From Mesorhizobium sp. BR1-1-16 (lineage in GTDB: Bacteria; Pseudomonadota; Alphaproteobacteria; Rhizobiales; Kaistiaceae), in the NCBI RefSeq assembly GCF_020165495.1, contig NZ_JAIUIE010000010.1:1-64000 (forward strand): a DNA stretch of 64,000 nt, given 5' to 3'. The notes below the pieces were generated by a model. It was given only the letters and a program-made list of their open reading frames with translations. It was not told where the DNA came from and made no database searches. The position numbers and the translations under genes were made by a program. Positions 1 through 7,858 of this stretch are shown here, piece after piece; within the stretch, counting starts at the first letter, position 1, and each line of letters starts with the position of its first letter.

Positions 1-19
1 GCGCCGCGGCGTGCGGCGC
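1..19 (-). terminator. GC-rich hairpin downstream of the first binding-protein gene
   Basis: Seven-base arms GCGCCGC and GCGGCGC around a five-base loop lie 26 bases beyond the stop codon of the minus-strand gene that ends at 45. This fits a terminator stem, but any T-tract would lie outside the window, so it may only be a GC-rich palindrome. Confidence 0.3.
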
Positions 20-44
20 CCCGAAGGTTGAGTGGGTGGCCGCC

Positions 45-1328
45 TTATTTGGCGAGGCTGGCCTTTACCTTGTCGATGTCGGCGGTCGACATCGTGCCGA
101 CGGTGGTCACCTCGCCATTCTGGATCCGCCACAGGCGGAACGGGCCGGTGATGTCGCCGACCTCGTCGAAGGTCACCGGGCCGATGACGCCTTCATACTT
201 GATCGGCTTGCCGTCCTTGATGAGGGCGAGCGCCTTGGCGAACTCGTCCTTGCCAGCATGGATGACCGTACCGTTGGGGTCGAGAACCTTGCGGATAGAG
301 GCGAGGATGCCGGCACTGTCCGCCTTGCCCGTGTCCTTGCTCGCCTCGGCGATCGCAAGGCCGACGATCGCACCCGCGTCATAGGAGCGGTCGGCGGCGG
401 GGCTGGCCGGGTCGAGGCCGGAGAAAGCCTTGTATTCCTTGTTGAAATAGTCGGTCGATGCGGTCGCGTCCGTGCCCGACGAGGTGCCATAGGCATCGTT
501 CAGATATTCCGGGCCGACATTCTTGATGAATTCGGCGCTGTTCATGCCGTCATTCAGCAGGAACTTCTGCGGGCCGCCTTGCGAGATCCAGGCGCGCGCG
601 ATGGTCGCCCCGTCGACCGGCGTTGAGACGAGATAGAGCGCGTCGGGCGAGGAAGCGAGCGCCGCCGTCACTTCCGACTGATAGCTCGACTGCTTCTCGT
701 TGTAGGGCGTCGTCGAGGTGATCTCGCCGCCGAGCGCCTTGTAGGCGGCGCTGAATTCGCCCGCCATGTTGACGCCGAAGTCGTTGTTGACGTTGATGAT
801 CGCGATCTTCTTGATGCCCTGGTCGATCGCGAACTTCGCCGCCGCGATGCCTTGCAGCGCATCGGAGGTGATGGTGCGGAAGAAGACGCCATTGGTTTTG
901 CCCTCGCGGCCGAGCTTGGTCAGCGTCGGCGAGGACGAGGCGGGCGAGACCTGCGGGATCTTGGCCGGTGCGGTCACCGAGGTGAGGATCGGGATCGAGA
1001 CCGACGAGATGATGCCGCCGATGATCACCGGCACTTTCTTGACCTGAACAAGCTGCGTCGCGACGTCGACCGCGACAGTGCCCTGGCTCTGCGAATCGCG
1101 CGTGTCGGTGACGATCTTGCAGCCCGCGACGCCGCCGGCATCGTTGAGGTCGCGCAGCGCCATCTCGACGGACTTGGCGCCGGCCTGGCCATATTCACCG
1201 GCCGGGCCCGTCAGTTCCATGACGAGGCCGACGGTGACGTCGCAATCGGCGGCGCGCGCGGCGCCCGTGGCCGTCAGCGCGATGACGCTGCCGAGAAGGG
1301 CGGCGCGCAACATGCGGTTCGATGTCAT
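45..1328 (-). CDS. Branched-chain amino acid/amide-type ABC transporter substrate-binding protein
   Basis: A 427-residue periplasmic binding protein of the Leu/Ile/Val-binding type (Peripla_BP_6). It should capture an amino acid, amide or small organic ligand and deliver it to a LivHM-type permease. Residues 1-26 form a signal peptide (basic start, hydrophobic core, cleavage after ARA). The mature protein begins with a Cys near residue 29, with a second in GVAGCKIV, a spacing common in LivJ-like proteins. The ATG at 1328 has a GGGAGAG ribosome site six bases upstream. It is the last gene of a minus-strand run starting at 3204; the matching ATPases and permeases are divergent (3347-6751), so one transporter is split over two operons. 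The ligand cannot be read from sequence. Confidence 0.9.
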   Translation of the reverse strand: MTSNRMLRAALLGSVIALTATGAARAADCDVTVGLVMELTGPAGEYGQAGAKSVEMALRDLNDAGGVAGCKIVTDTRDSQSQGTVAVDVATQLVQVKKVPVIIGGIISSVSIPILTSVTAPAKIPQVSPASSSPTLTKLGREGKTNGVFFRTITSDALQGIAAAKFAIDQGIKKIAIINVNNDFGVNMAGEFSAAYKALGGEITSTTPYNEKQSSYQSEVTAALASSPDALYLVSTPVDGATIARAWISQGGPQKFLLNDGMNSAEFIKNVGPEYLNDAYGTSSGTDATASTDYFNKEYKAFSGLDPASPAADRSYDAGAIVGLAIAEASKDTGKADSAGILASIRKVLDPNGTVIHAGKDEFAKALALIKDGKPIKYEGVIGPVTFDEVGDITGPFRLWRIQNGEVTTVGTMSTADIDKVKASLAK

Positions 1329-1379
1329 TGGAAACTCTCCCTGCCGCTTTGTCGCGGGCTTTGCCCCCGGCGTTCGAAA

Positions 1380-1799
1380 TCAGTCCATCTGCAGCCAGGT
1401 TTCCTGCAGATGGCGCCACACGACCCCCCGCGGCGCGCTGTCGTCCTTGAGGAACAGCGCCATCGACTGCCGCCGCGTCGTGCGTCCGTCACGATACTGT
1501 CGCTCCACATAGATGAGCAAGACGGCATCGGCGCTGACATGGACCGCCTCGACATCCTCGATGCCGATCTCGAAGCGCGTCGTCTGCGAGCCCTTCGCGC
1601 CGGCGATCCATGTCGTGATTTCCGGCAGGGCCAGCATCGTGCCGCCGGGCGTCGTCAGCCGAAACTCCGGTGCGGTCGTCCGCTGCCAGAGCGCGAACTC
1701 GTCTTCGCTCGCTGTCCCGAGGAACCAGCGGACGAAGAAATCATGCGAGGCCTCGATCTCGCGGATCGCGGCGGCGACGAGGGGATGCTGCGCTGTCAT
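1380..1799 (-). CDS. NTF2/SnoaL-like small protein (DUF4440-type)
   Basis: A 139-residue protein with the look of the NTF2-like fold: a helical N-terminus with IREIEASHDFFVRWF, then alternating strands ending in a C-terminal sheet with VLLIYVERQYRDG. These proteins are small cone-shaped enzymes or ligand binders. The first codon overlaps the stop of the aldo/keto reductase upstream (ATGA, 1796-1799), so the two are translationally coupled. The neighbours suggest an accessory role in metabolising the ligand taken up by the adjacent transporter. No catalytic residues can be assigned, and the family call rests on fold-like pattern only. Confidence 0.6.
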   Translation of the reverse strand: MTAQHPLVAAAIREIEASHDFFVRWFLGTASEDEFALWQRTTAPEFRLTTPGGTMLALPEITTWIAGAKGSQTTRFEIGIEDVEAVHVSADAVLLIYVERQYRDGRTTRRQSMALFLKDDSAPRGVVWRHLQETWLQMD

Positions 1800-2854
1800 T
1801 GGGCGTTCAGGTTGTATTTCATGATCGAGCCATGGCGGCCGGTCCGGTCGCGCTCCAGCGTGTAGACATCGCCCTCCGGCCCCTGCCGCTTGGCCAGCAC
1901 GGCGTCGATCTCGGCGCGGTCGGCGTCCGTCAGGCGCAGCGCGCCGATAGCGAGATTGCGGGCGAGGTGGGCGCGGTTGCGCGCGCCGACGATCACGGCG
2001 GCGACGCCGGGACGGTCGAGCACATGCCGGCTCGCCACCGTGGCGATATCGACGCCATGCCGGGCCGCGACGCGGGCAAGCGCGGCGAGCAGCTCCTGGA
2101 ACAGCGCCCAGCCGCCGAAATCGTCGATGATCAGCTTGTATTTGGTCAGCGAGCGGTTTTCGAGCGGTTCAGCAGGTTCGGCTGCCCCGAGCCAGCGCTC
2201 GCCGAGGAAGCCGCCGGCGACGGTGCCATAGCAGAGAAGGTCGATGCCGTGGCGGGCCGCGAAGGCGACGAGCCCGTTTTCCGGCCGATGGTCCAGCACC
2301 GAATACTGGACCTGCAGCGTGCGGATCGGCACGCCGGCATCCAGCATTTCCTTGACGCGCGGAACATCGAAATTGGTGCCGCTCACGAAGCGGATCTTGC
2401 CCTCGCGGCGCAGCTCGTCGAGCCAGACGGCCGTCTCGACATAGCGCGGCACATCATAGTCCCACCAATGGAACTGGACGAGGTCGAGCCGCTCCATCTT
2501 CAGCCGTTTCAGCGACTGGTCGATGATCGCGGCGATGTCGGACTTGCGGATGCGGTCGAGGATCGCGAGATCGGGCACGCATTTCGTGTGCACATGAATG
2601 CGGTCCAGCGCGGCCTTGCCATGCGTAGCGGCATAGGCGGCGCGGAAGTCGCCGATCATCGCTTCGACGCCGGTATAGATGTCGGCGCAGTCGAAGGTGA
2701 CGATGCCGGCCTCGGCGAAGGCCTCCATGTCCGCGATCGCGGCGGTGCGGTCGATGGCGCCATGGCCGCCGGCAAGCTGCCAGCCGCCACGGATAACGCG
2801 GGAGATCGTGTAATCGGGGGCGAGGTCGAATTGGTCCATCGTCGTGTCTTTCAT
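1796..2854 (-). CDS. Aldo/keto reductase
   Basis: A 352-residue cytoplasmic NAD(P)H-dependent oxidoreductase with a TIM-barrel fold. The catalytic set can be followed: Asp and Tyr in FDCADIYTGVEAMIGD, Lys in HVHTKCVPDL, His in LVQFHWWDYD. The C-terminal VIVGARNRAHLARN segment is the usual cofactor phosphate-binding part. The start ATG at 2854 overlaps the TGA of the upstream TIGR04076 gene by four bases; an internal ATG at 2839 is an alternative start. Sitting inside the binding-protein operon, it probably reduces or oxidises a carbonyl intermediate of the imported compound. The substrate is unknown. Confidence 0.9.
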   Translation of the reverse strand: MKDTTMDQFDLAPDYTISRVIRGGWQLAGGHGAIDRTAAIADMEAFAEAGIVTFDCADIYTGVEAMIGDFRAAYAATHGKAALDRIHVHTKCVPDLAILDRIRKSDIAAIIDQSLKRLKMERLDLVQFHWWDYDVPRYVETAVWLDELRREGKIRFVSGTNFDVPRVKEMLDAGVPIRTLQVQYSVLDHRPENGLVAFAARHGIDLLCYGTVAGGFLGERWLGAAEPAEPLENRSLTKYKLIIDDFGGWALFQELLAALARVAARHGVDIATVASRHVLDRPGVAAVIVGARNRAHLARNLAIGALRLTDADRAEIDAVLAKRQGPEGDVYTLERDRTGRHGSIMKYNLNAQ

Positions 2855-3204
2855 TCGGCCTTCGGCAGCGGCACGGCCGTGGTCGCGGCATGGGAGAAGC
2901 GGCGAAGGCCCAGGCGCGTGATGCGGAGGCGCGAAGGGCAGTTGGGGTCGGGGCAGGCGATCTCGGCGTCGCTCGTCATCCAGTCATGGGGATGAGTCGG
3001 GCGCTGTTTGGCGGCCAGGAGCGGCAGCACCGAGGCCAGCGAATAGATCGAGATGCCCTGTCCCGGTGGCAGATGCAGCATCTCGCCGCGCAATTCGAAA
3101 TGATCGCCGACGACAGCGCCGCAATAGAGATTGGCGCCGGGCGGCGCGACCACCTCGACGCGAAGGTCGTAAAGTTCGAAATGATCGTCGGTAACGCCGC
3201 TCAT
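2851..3204 (-). CDS. TIGR04076 family protein
   Basis: A 117-residue protein of a small family of unknown function (TIGR04076). It shows a beta-rich N-terminus ending in VGDHFELRGEMLHLPPGQ, a central ISIYSLASVLPLLAAKQR helix and a Cys pair in IACPDPNCPSRLRI. I place the start at ATG 3204; longer upstream readings run through the divergent promoter and lack family features. It is the first gene of the minus-strand operon, coupled by ATGA overlap to the reductase. Members often sit beside aldo/keto reductases, which fits here. The Cys residues may bind metal, but only two are visible. Confidence 0.8.
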   Translation of the reverse strand: MSGVTDDHFELYDLRVEVVAPPGANLYCGAVVGDHFELRGEMLHLPPGQGISIYSLASVLPLLAAKQRPTHPHDWMTSDAEIACPDPNCPSRLRITRLGLRRFSHAATTAVPLPKAE

Positions 3205-3262
3205 CACGCTCCTCGTCGTCTCATTGACTGGGCCGCATCGTGGCGGGTCCATGACTGGCCCC

Positions 3263-3290
3263 TTGAGAGTTGGGCCGAGCCATGTAGAAC
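3263..3290 (+). promoter_or_regulatory. Candidate promoter for the plus-strand transporter operon
   Basis: TTGAGA (3263-3268) and TAGAAC (3285-3290) are separated by 16 bases, a fair match to the -35 and -10 boxes of the housekeeping sigma factor. They lie in the 142-base divergent gap, about 57 bases before the ATPase start at 3347. The assignment rests on sequence resemblance only. Confidence 0.4.
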
Positions 3291-3346
3291 GGACGCGAGG
3301 GCCGGTCCGGCCCGCCACGCTCCCCCGCCTCTGGTCTGGCGCACGC

Positions 3347-4105
3347 ATGCTCGAAGTGCAATCGGTTTCCAAGTCCTTCGACGGCTTCCGCGCGGTCGAC
3401 GACGTCAGTTTCGTCGTCCCCGCCGGGTCGATCGTCGGCTTGATCGGGCCGAACGGCGCCGGCAAGACCACGACCTTCAACCTGATCGCCGGAACCTTGC
3501 AGCCGACCTCGGGCTCGATCCGCCTCGGAGGCCACCCTGTCGAGCATGAGCCGGCGCATCGGCGCATTGCGGCGGGCCTTGCCCGCACCTTTCAAATTCC
3601 GAAGCCATTCGGCGAGATGTCGGTGCTGGAAAACGTGCTCGTCGCGGCGCGGTCGCAGCCCGGCGAGCGCATGCTGGCAAACCTGTTCGCCCGCGCTGAT
3701 GTGCAGCGGCAGGAGAAGGCCAACATCGCCCGGGCCCGCGACATCGTCGCCTTCGTCGACCTCGCTCGCGTCGAGCGCCTGCCGGCCAAGGCGCTGTCGG
3801 GCGGTCAGCGCAAGCTGCTGGAGCTTGCCCGCGTCCTGATGGCCGAGCCGAAGCTGATCCTCCTCGACGAGCCCGCCGCCGGCGTCAATCCGGCGCTGCT
3901 GGAGACGATCATGGCGCGGATCGAAACCATCAATCGCGGCGGCGTCACCTTCCTGATCATCGAACACAATATGGACCTCGTGGCGCGGCTCTGCGGCGAG
4001 GTGATCGTGATGGCGGAGGGCCGCGTGCTTGGCCGGGGTGCGCCGCAGGTGATGGCGCGCGATCCGCGTGTCGTCGAGGCCTATCTTGGCGGAGCTGCCG
4101 CGTGA
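3347..4105 (+). CDS. ABC transporter ATP-binding protein, LivG type
   Basis: A 252-residue ATPase that drives a branched-chain-amino-acid-type importer. Visible motifs are Walker A GPNGAGKTT, the signature LSGGQRKLLELARVL, and Walker B LILLDEPAAG followed by the switch His in LIIEHNMD. The longer insert between Walker A and the signature, with LARTFQIPKPF, is typical of LivG rather than LivF. The start is taken at ATG 3347, which begins the canonical LEVQSVSKSF strand; upstream in-frame codons give a low-complexity extension. It overlaps the next ATPase by four bases (GTGA, 4102-4105). Confidence 0.93.
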   Translation: MLEVQSVSKSFDGFRAVDDVSFVVPAGSIVGLIGPNGAGKTTTFNLIAGTLQPTSGSIRLGGHPVEHEPAHRRIAAGLARTFQIPKPFGEMSVLENVLVAARSQPGERMLANLFARADVQRQEKANIARARDIVAFVDLARVERLPAKALSGGQRKLLELARVLMAEPKLILLDEPAAGVNPALLETIMARIETINRGGVTFLIIEHNMDLVARLCGEVIVMAEGRVLGRGAPQVMARDPRVVEAYLGGAAA

Positions 4106-4860
4106 CCGCGCCTGTGGCTCTTGTCGCCCGCGATATCGAGGCCGGGTATGAACCGGGCCTGCCGATCGTCAAGGGCGCTACCATCACGGTCGGCCACGGC
4201 GAGATCGTTGCGCTGCTTGGCCCCAACGGCGCCGGCAAGTCGACCTTGATGAAGGCAATTGCCGGTCTGGTGCCGATTTCGCGCGGCGCCGTCCTGCTCG
4301 GCGATGTCGATATTACCCGGACGGCCGCTCACAGGATGGTGCGGCGGGGCCTCGCCTTCGTGCCTCAGACCGAAAATGTGTTCACGACCATGAGCGTCGA
4401 GGAAAACCTCGTTCTGGCAGGCCATATCGCGCCGGCAGGAACGCGCGCCGCCCGTGTCGCCGCCATGCTGGCCCTCTTCCCTGACCTCGCGCGGCAACGC
4501 CGCCTCGCGGCCGGTCGTCTTTCCGGTGGGCAGCGCCAGATGCTGGCGGTCGCCCGTGCCCTGATGATCGAGCCATCGGTGCTGATGCTGGACGAGCCCT
4601 CTGCGGGGCTTTCGCCGAAGCTGGTCGGCGAGGTATTCGCCAAACTTTCCGAAATTCGCGCAAGCGGCGTCACCATCCTGCTGGTCGAGCAGAACGCCCG
4701 CGCCGCGCTCGCCATCGCCGACCGCGCCTATATTCTCGCCGACGGCCGCAATCGCCATGAAGGGGCGGCCGCCGCGCTGGCGGCTGATCCCGATATCGCC
4801 GCGCATTATCTCGGTCTCGGCGGCGCGGATGCCGGCGTCGGCGGGAGGATCGCGCCATGA
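4102..4860 (+). CDS. ABC transporter ATP-binding protein, LivF type
   Basis: A 252-residue ATPase, partner of the LivG-type subunit. Motifs are Walker A GPNGAGKST, signature LSGGQRQMLAVARAL, Walker B VLMLDEPSAG and switch His replaced by Gln in LLVEQNARAAL, as is usual in LivF. The start is a GTG that overlaps the stop of the preceding gene; the last codons overlap the ATG of the permease (ATGA at 4857-4860). Such coupling implies equal synthesis of all four membrane and ATPase subunits. Confidence 0.93.
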   Translation: MTAPVALVARDIEAGYEPGLPIVKGATITVGHGEIVALLGPNGAGKSTLMKAIAGLVPISRGAVLLGDVDITRTAAHRMVRRGLAFVPQTENVFTTMSVEENLVLAGHIAPAGTRAARVAAMLALFPDLARQRRLAAGRLSGGQRQMLAVARALMIEPSVLMLDEPSAGLSPKLVGEVFAKLSEIRASGVTILLVEQNARAALAIADRAYILADGRNRHEGAAAALAADPDIAAHYLGLGGADAGVGGRIAP

Positions 4861-5765
4861 GCCTGCAATTTCTCGCTGACGGTCTCTTTGCCGGCGCTTT
4901 GATCGGGCTCGGCGCTGTCGGCCTGACGCTGACCTATTCGATTCTGCGTTTTTCGAATTTCACGCATGGCGACTTCATTTCCTGGGGCGCCTATCTGGCG
5001 CTCGGCGTTGTCAGCGCCTTGACCGGCTGGATCGGGCCCGCCGCCCGCTTCATGCCGTTTTCTTTCGGCTGGCCGCTCATCGTCGGCGGGCTTTTCGCCA
5101 TGGCTTTGACCGGGCTGCTGGCGCTCGCGCTCGATGCGGCCCTGTTCAAGCCGCTGCGCCGCACCGGCCACGGTATCGTCATGGTGATCGCGAGCTTCGG
5201 CGCTTCGCTGGCGCTGAGGGCGATGCTGGAGTTCCTGTTCACCTCCGAGCCGGCCTATTTCAGCCGCGCCATCCAGATCGCGATCCCGATCGGCTTCGGC
5301 ATCCGCGTGACGCCCGATCAGGCGGCGATGATGGGCCTCGCCCTCGTCGTCGTCATTGCGATGCATCTCCTGCTGACACGCACCCATATCGGCCGCTCGA
5401 TGCGGGCGGTGAGCGAAAATCCCGCGCTCGCCCGCGTGGTCGGCATCGATGTTGCTGCCGTCATCCGCGCCACCTGGCTCATCGGCGGGGCGCTTGCCTG
5501 CGTCTCCGGCATCATGCTGGGGCTGACGGTGCAGATCCGGCCGCAAATGGGCTTCGACCTGCTGCTGCCGCTCTTTGCCGCCGCCATTCTCGGCGGCATT
5601 GGCAGTGTGTGGGGCGCGATCATCGGTGGTCTCATCGTCGGCATCGCGGAGGCGGGCGCCGTGCAGGTCATCGGATCCGAATATCGTTCGGCTGTCGCCT
5701 TCGTGTTGCTCATCGCCATGCTGCTCGTCCGGCCGCGCGGCCTCTTCGGAGTGCGCGAGGGATGA
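4857..5765 (+). CDS. Branched-chain amino acid-type ABC permease, LivH type
   Basis: A 302-residue inner-membrane permease with about eight hydrophobic helices. The start has the LivH signature region GLGAVGLTLTYSILRFSNFT, and the cytoplasmic coupling loop is RSMRAVSENPALARVVGID. The C-terminal AAAILGGIGSVWGAIIGGL and the closing LLVRPRGLFG are family hallmarks. It is coupled at both ends by ATGA overlaps (4857-4860 and 5762-5765). It pairs with the LivM-type gene to make the channel. Confidence 0.93.
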   Translation: MSLQFLADGLFAGALIGLGAVGLTLTYSILRFSNFTHGDFISWGAYLALGVVSALTGWIGPAARFMPFSFGWPLIVGGLFAMALTGLLALALDAALFKPLRRTGHGIVMVIASFGASLALRAMLEFLFTSEPAYFSRAIQIAIPIGFGIRVTPDQAAMMGLALVVVIAMHLLLTRTHIGRSMRAVSENPALARVVGIDVAAVIRATWLIGGALACVSGIMLGLTVQIRPQMGFDLLLPLFAAAILGGIGSVWGAIIGGLIVGIAEAGAVQVIGSEYRSAVAFVLLIAMLLVRPRGLFGVREG

Positions 5766-6751
5766 TCGACCTTCTCGGCTACGGCGCCTTCTTCCTCGTC
5801 AACGCGCTGATCTTCGGCGTGCTCTGCCTCGGCCTCAACCTGCAATGGGGCCAGACGGGCCTGTTCAATGTCGGCGTGGCCGGTTTCGCGGCGATCGGCG
5901 CCTATGCCTCGGCCATCCTGACGACGCCTGAGGCGGCCGAGCGCATTGGCGGTTTCGGCTGGCCGATCCTCGCCGGCTGGCTGGCCGCGATGTTGATTGC
6001 CGGCGCCGCAGCCGCGTTGGTCGGTCTCGCGACGCTGCGCCTTCGCGCCGACTATCTCGCGATGACGACCTTCGGCATCGCCGTCACGATCCAGGTGGTC
6101 GCGCTCAACGCGACGGCGCTCACGGGCGGTCCGTTCGGCATCGCCTTCATTCCGCGCCCGTTCGCGAGCCTTGCCGAAACGCCGATCGCCTTCAACGCGG
6201 CCAATCTGGCGCTGACCGCCGCGGTCGTGCTCGGCCTCTTCCTGGTGCTCGAAACACTGACCCGCAGCCCCTGGGGGCGCGTGCTGCGCGCCATTCGCGA
6301 GGACGAGGCCGCCGCCGCCTCGCTTGGCAAGAGCGTCAATTTCTATCGCCTGCAGGCCTTCGCCTTCGGTGGCGCCATCATGGGTCTTGCCGGCGCCATG
6401 CAGGCGCATTTCATTGGCTTCATCGCGCCAGACAACTATCTGTCGATCCTGACCTTTCAGGTCTGGGCGATGCTGATCGTCGGCGGCTCCGGCAATAATC
6501 GCGGCGCGCTTATCGGCGCGGTCGTCGTCTGGGCGCTGTGGAGCCTGTCGAGCCTCGCGGTCGGCACCTTCGTGGCGCCAGCGTTCCAGGCCCGGGCTGC
6601 TGCGCTGCAGATCGTCGCGATTGGCATGGCGCTCGCGGTGATTTTGCTGGTCCGGCCGCGCGGACTTGTCGGCGAGCGTGCCACCGTCTCGCGCGATGTC
6701 GAAGCGTTGCATGACGAGGGCGCGCCCGCGCATGAACCCGTTCGGGATTGA
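5762..6751 (+). CDS. Branched-chain amino acid-type ABC permease, LivM type
   Basis: A 329-residue inner-membrane permease. The N-terminus carries LCLGLNLQWGQTGLFNVG, characteristic of LivM, followed by RADYLAMTTFGIAV and the coupling loop RVLRAIREDEAAAASLG. It ends with ILLVRPRGLVGER and a short charged tail. I place the start at ATG 5762, overlapping the LivH stop; longer upstream readings run through the LivH coding frame. The ATPase and permease set 3347-6751 is complete and its binding protein is most likely the divergent gene ending at 45. Confidence 0.92.
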   Translation: MIDLLGYGAFFLVNALIFGVLCLGLNLQWGQTGLFNVGVAGFAAIGAYASAILTTPEAAERIGGFGWPILAGWLAAMLIAGAAAALVGLATLRLRADYLAMTTFGIAVTIQVVALNATALTGGPFGIAFIPRPFASLAETPIAFNAANLALTAAVVLGLFLVLETLTRSPWGRVLRAIREDEAAAASLGKSVNFYRLQAFAFGGAIMGLAGAMQAHFIGFIAPDNYLSILTFQVWAMLIVGGSGNNRGALIGAVVVWALWSLSSLAVGTFVAPAFQARAAALQIVAIGMALAVILLVRPRGLVGERATVSRDVEALHDEGAPAHEPVRD

Positions 6752-6762
6752 AAGAGAGAGAC

Positions 6763-7812
6763 ATGTCGCTTCTGCCGATCTTCGACGGCCATAATGACGT
6801 TCTGCTCCGCCTCGTGCGGCGCGAGGGCGCGGCGCGCGCCTTTCTGGACGGCACGGAAGACGGGCAGCTTGATTTGCCGCGCGCCCGTGCCGGCGGCCTC
6901 GTTGGCGGCCTTTTCGCGGTCTTCGCCCCGCCAGCCAGCGGCTTTGCCTATGCCGAGCAGATGATGGGCGCCAATTACGACGTGCCGCTGCCCGGCATGC
7001 TGCCGATGAACGAGGCGCGCGAGGCAGCGCTCGCCATGATCGCGTTGCTCCTGCGCATCGAGCGGGAATCGGCTGGCGACGTCGCGATCTGCCGTGATGC
7101 CGGCGAAATCCGTGCCGCGATCGCGCGTGGCGCATTCGCCACCGTCCTGCATATCGAGGGCGCCGAGGCGATCGATCCCGGGCTCGAAATGCTCGACGTG
7201 CTCCATGCCGCCGGCCTTCGCTCGATCGGCCCTGTCTGGAGCCGGCCGACGGTGTTCGGCCATGGCGTGCCGTTCCGCTTTCCGGGCTCGCCCGACACCG
7301 GGCCTGGCCTCACCGAGGCCGGCGAACGTCTCGTTGCCGCCTGCAATGCGCTGCGAATCCTGATCGATCTTTCGCATCTGAACGAGGCCGGCTTCTGGGA
7401 TGTGGCGCGCCTCTCGAAGGCGCCGCTGGTCGCGACCCATTCGAATGCCCATGCGATCACGCCGTCGGCCCGCAACCTGACCGATCGCCAGCTCGATGCG
7501 ATCCGCGACAGCGACGGCATGGTCGGGCTCAATTTCGCGACCTGTTTCCTGCGGCCCGACGGGCGCATGCGCACCGACACCGGCCTCGACACGATGCTGC
7601 GCCATCTCGACTATCTCATGGAACATGTCGGCGAGAATCGCGTCGGGTTTGGGTCGGACTTCGACGGCGCGCTGATTCCGGCCGAGATCGGCAGCGCCGC
7701 CGGCCTGCCGAACCTCGTCGCCGCGATGCGCGCGCATGGCTATGACGAGGCGCTGCTCACCAGGCTGGGCTCGGAAAACTGGCTGAGCCTGCTGGAACGA
7801 ACCATCGGTTGA
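6763..7812 (+). CDS. Membrane (renal) dipeptidase family protein, peptidase M19
   Basis: A 349-residue metallopeptidase with a TIM-barrel amidohydrolase-like fold. Metal-site motifs are visible: DGHNDVLLR near the N-terminus, HIEGAEAI with the bridging Glu, IDLSHLNEAGFWDV and ATHSNAHAI with the two His ligands, and FGSDFDGA near the end. No signal peptide is seen, so it is cytoplasmic. The ATG at 6763 has GAAAGAGAGA just upstream and is preferred to the ATG at 6748 that overlaps the LivM stop. Its place directly after the permease suggests the imported compound is a dipeptide, D-amino-acid peptide or related amide cleaved after uptake. Confidence 0.9.
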   Translation: MSLLPIFDGHNDVLLRLVRREGAARAFLDGTEDGQLDLPRARAGGLVGGLFAVFAPPASGFAYAEQMMGANYDVPLPGMLPMNEAREAALAMIALLLRIERESAGDVAICRDAGEIRAAIARGAFATVLHIEGAEAIDPGLEMLDVLHAAGLRSIGPVWSRPTVFGHGVPFRFPGSPDTGPGLTEAGERLVAACNALRILIDLSHLNEAGFWDVARLSKAPLVATHSNAHAITPSARNLTDRQLDAIRDSDGMVGLNFATCFLRPDGRMRTDTGLDTMLRHLDYLMEHVGENRVGFGSDFDGALIPAEIGSAAGLPNLVAAMRAHGYDEALLTRLGSENWLSLLERTIG

Positions 7813-7858
7813 TGCGATGTCGCGGTGGCGGCCTGACTTTGAGAGGAAGAGCGGGGAT

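Noticed and set aside
1670-2995. A 441-codon plus-strand open frame opposite the aldo/keto reductase
   Set aside because: Composition typical of antisense reading in GC-rich DNA; the reductase shows full catalytic motifs.
5318-7135. A 605-codon minus-strand open frame opposite the LivH, LivM and dipeptidase genes
   Set aside because: Arg/Ala-rich, no recognisable domain, spans three well-supported genes on the other strand.
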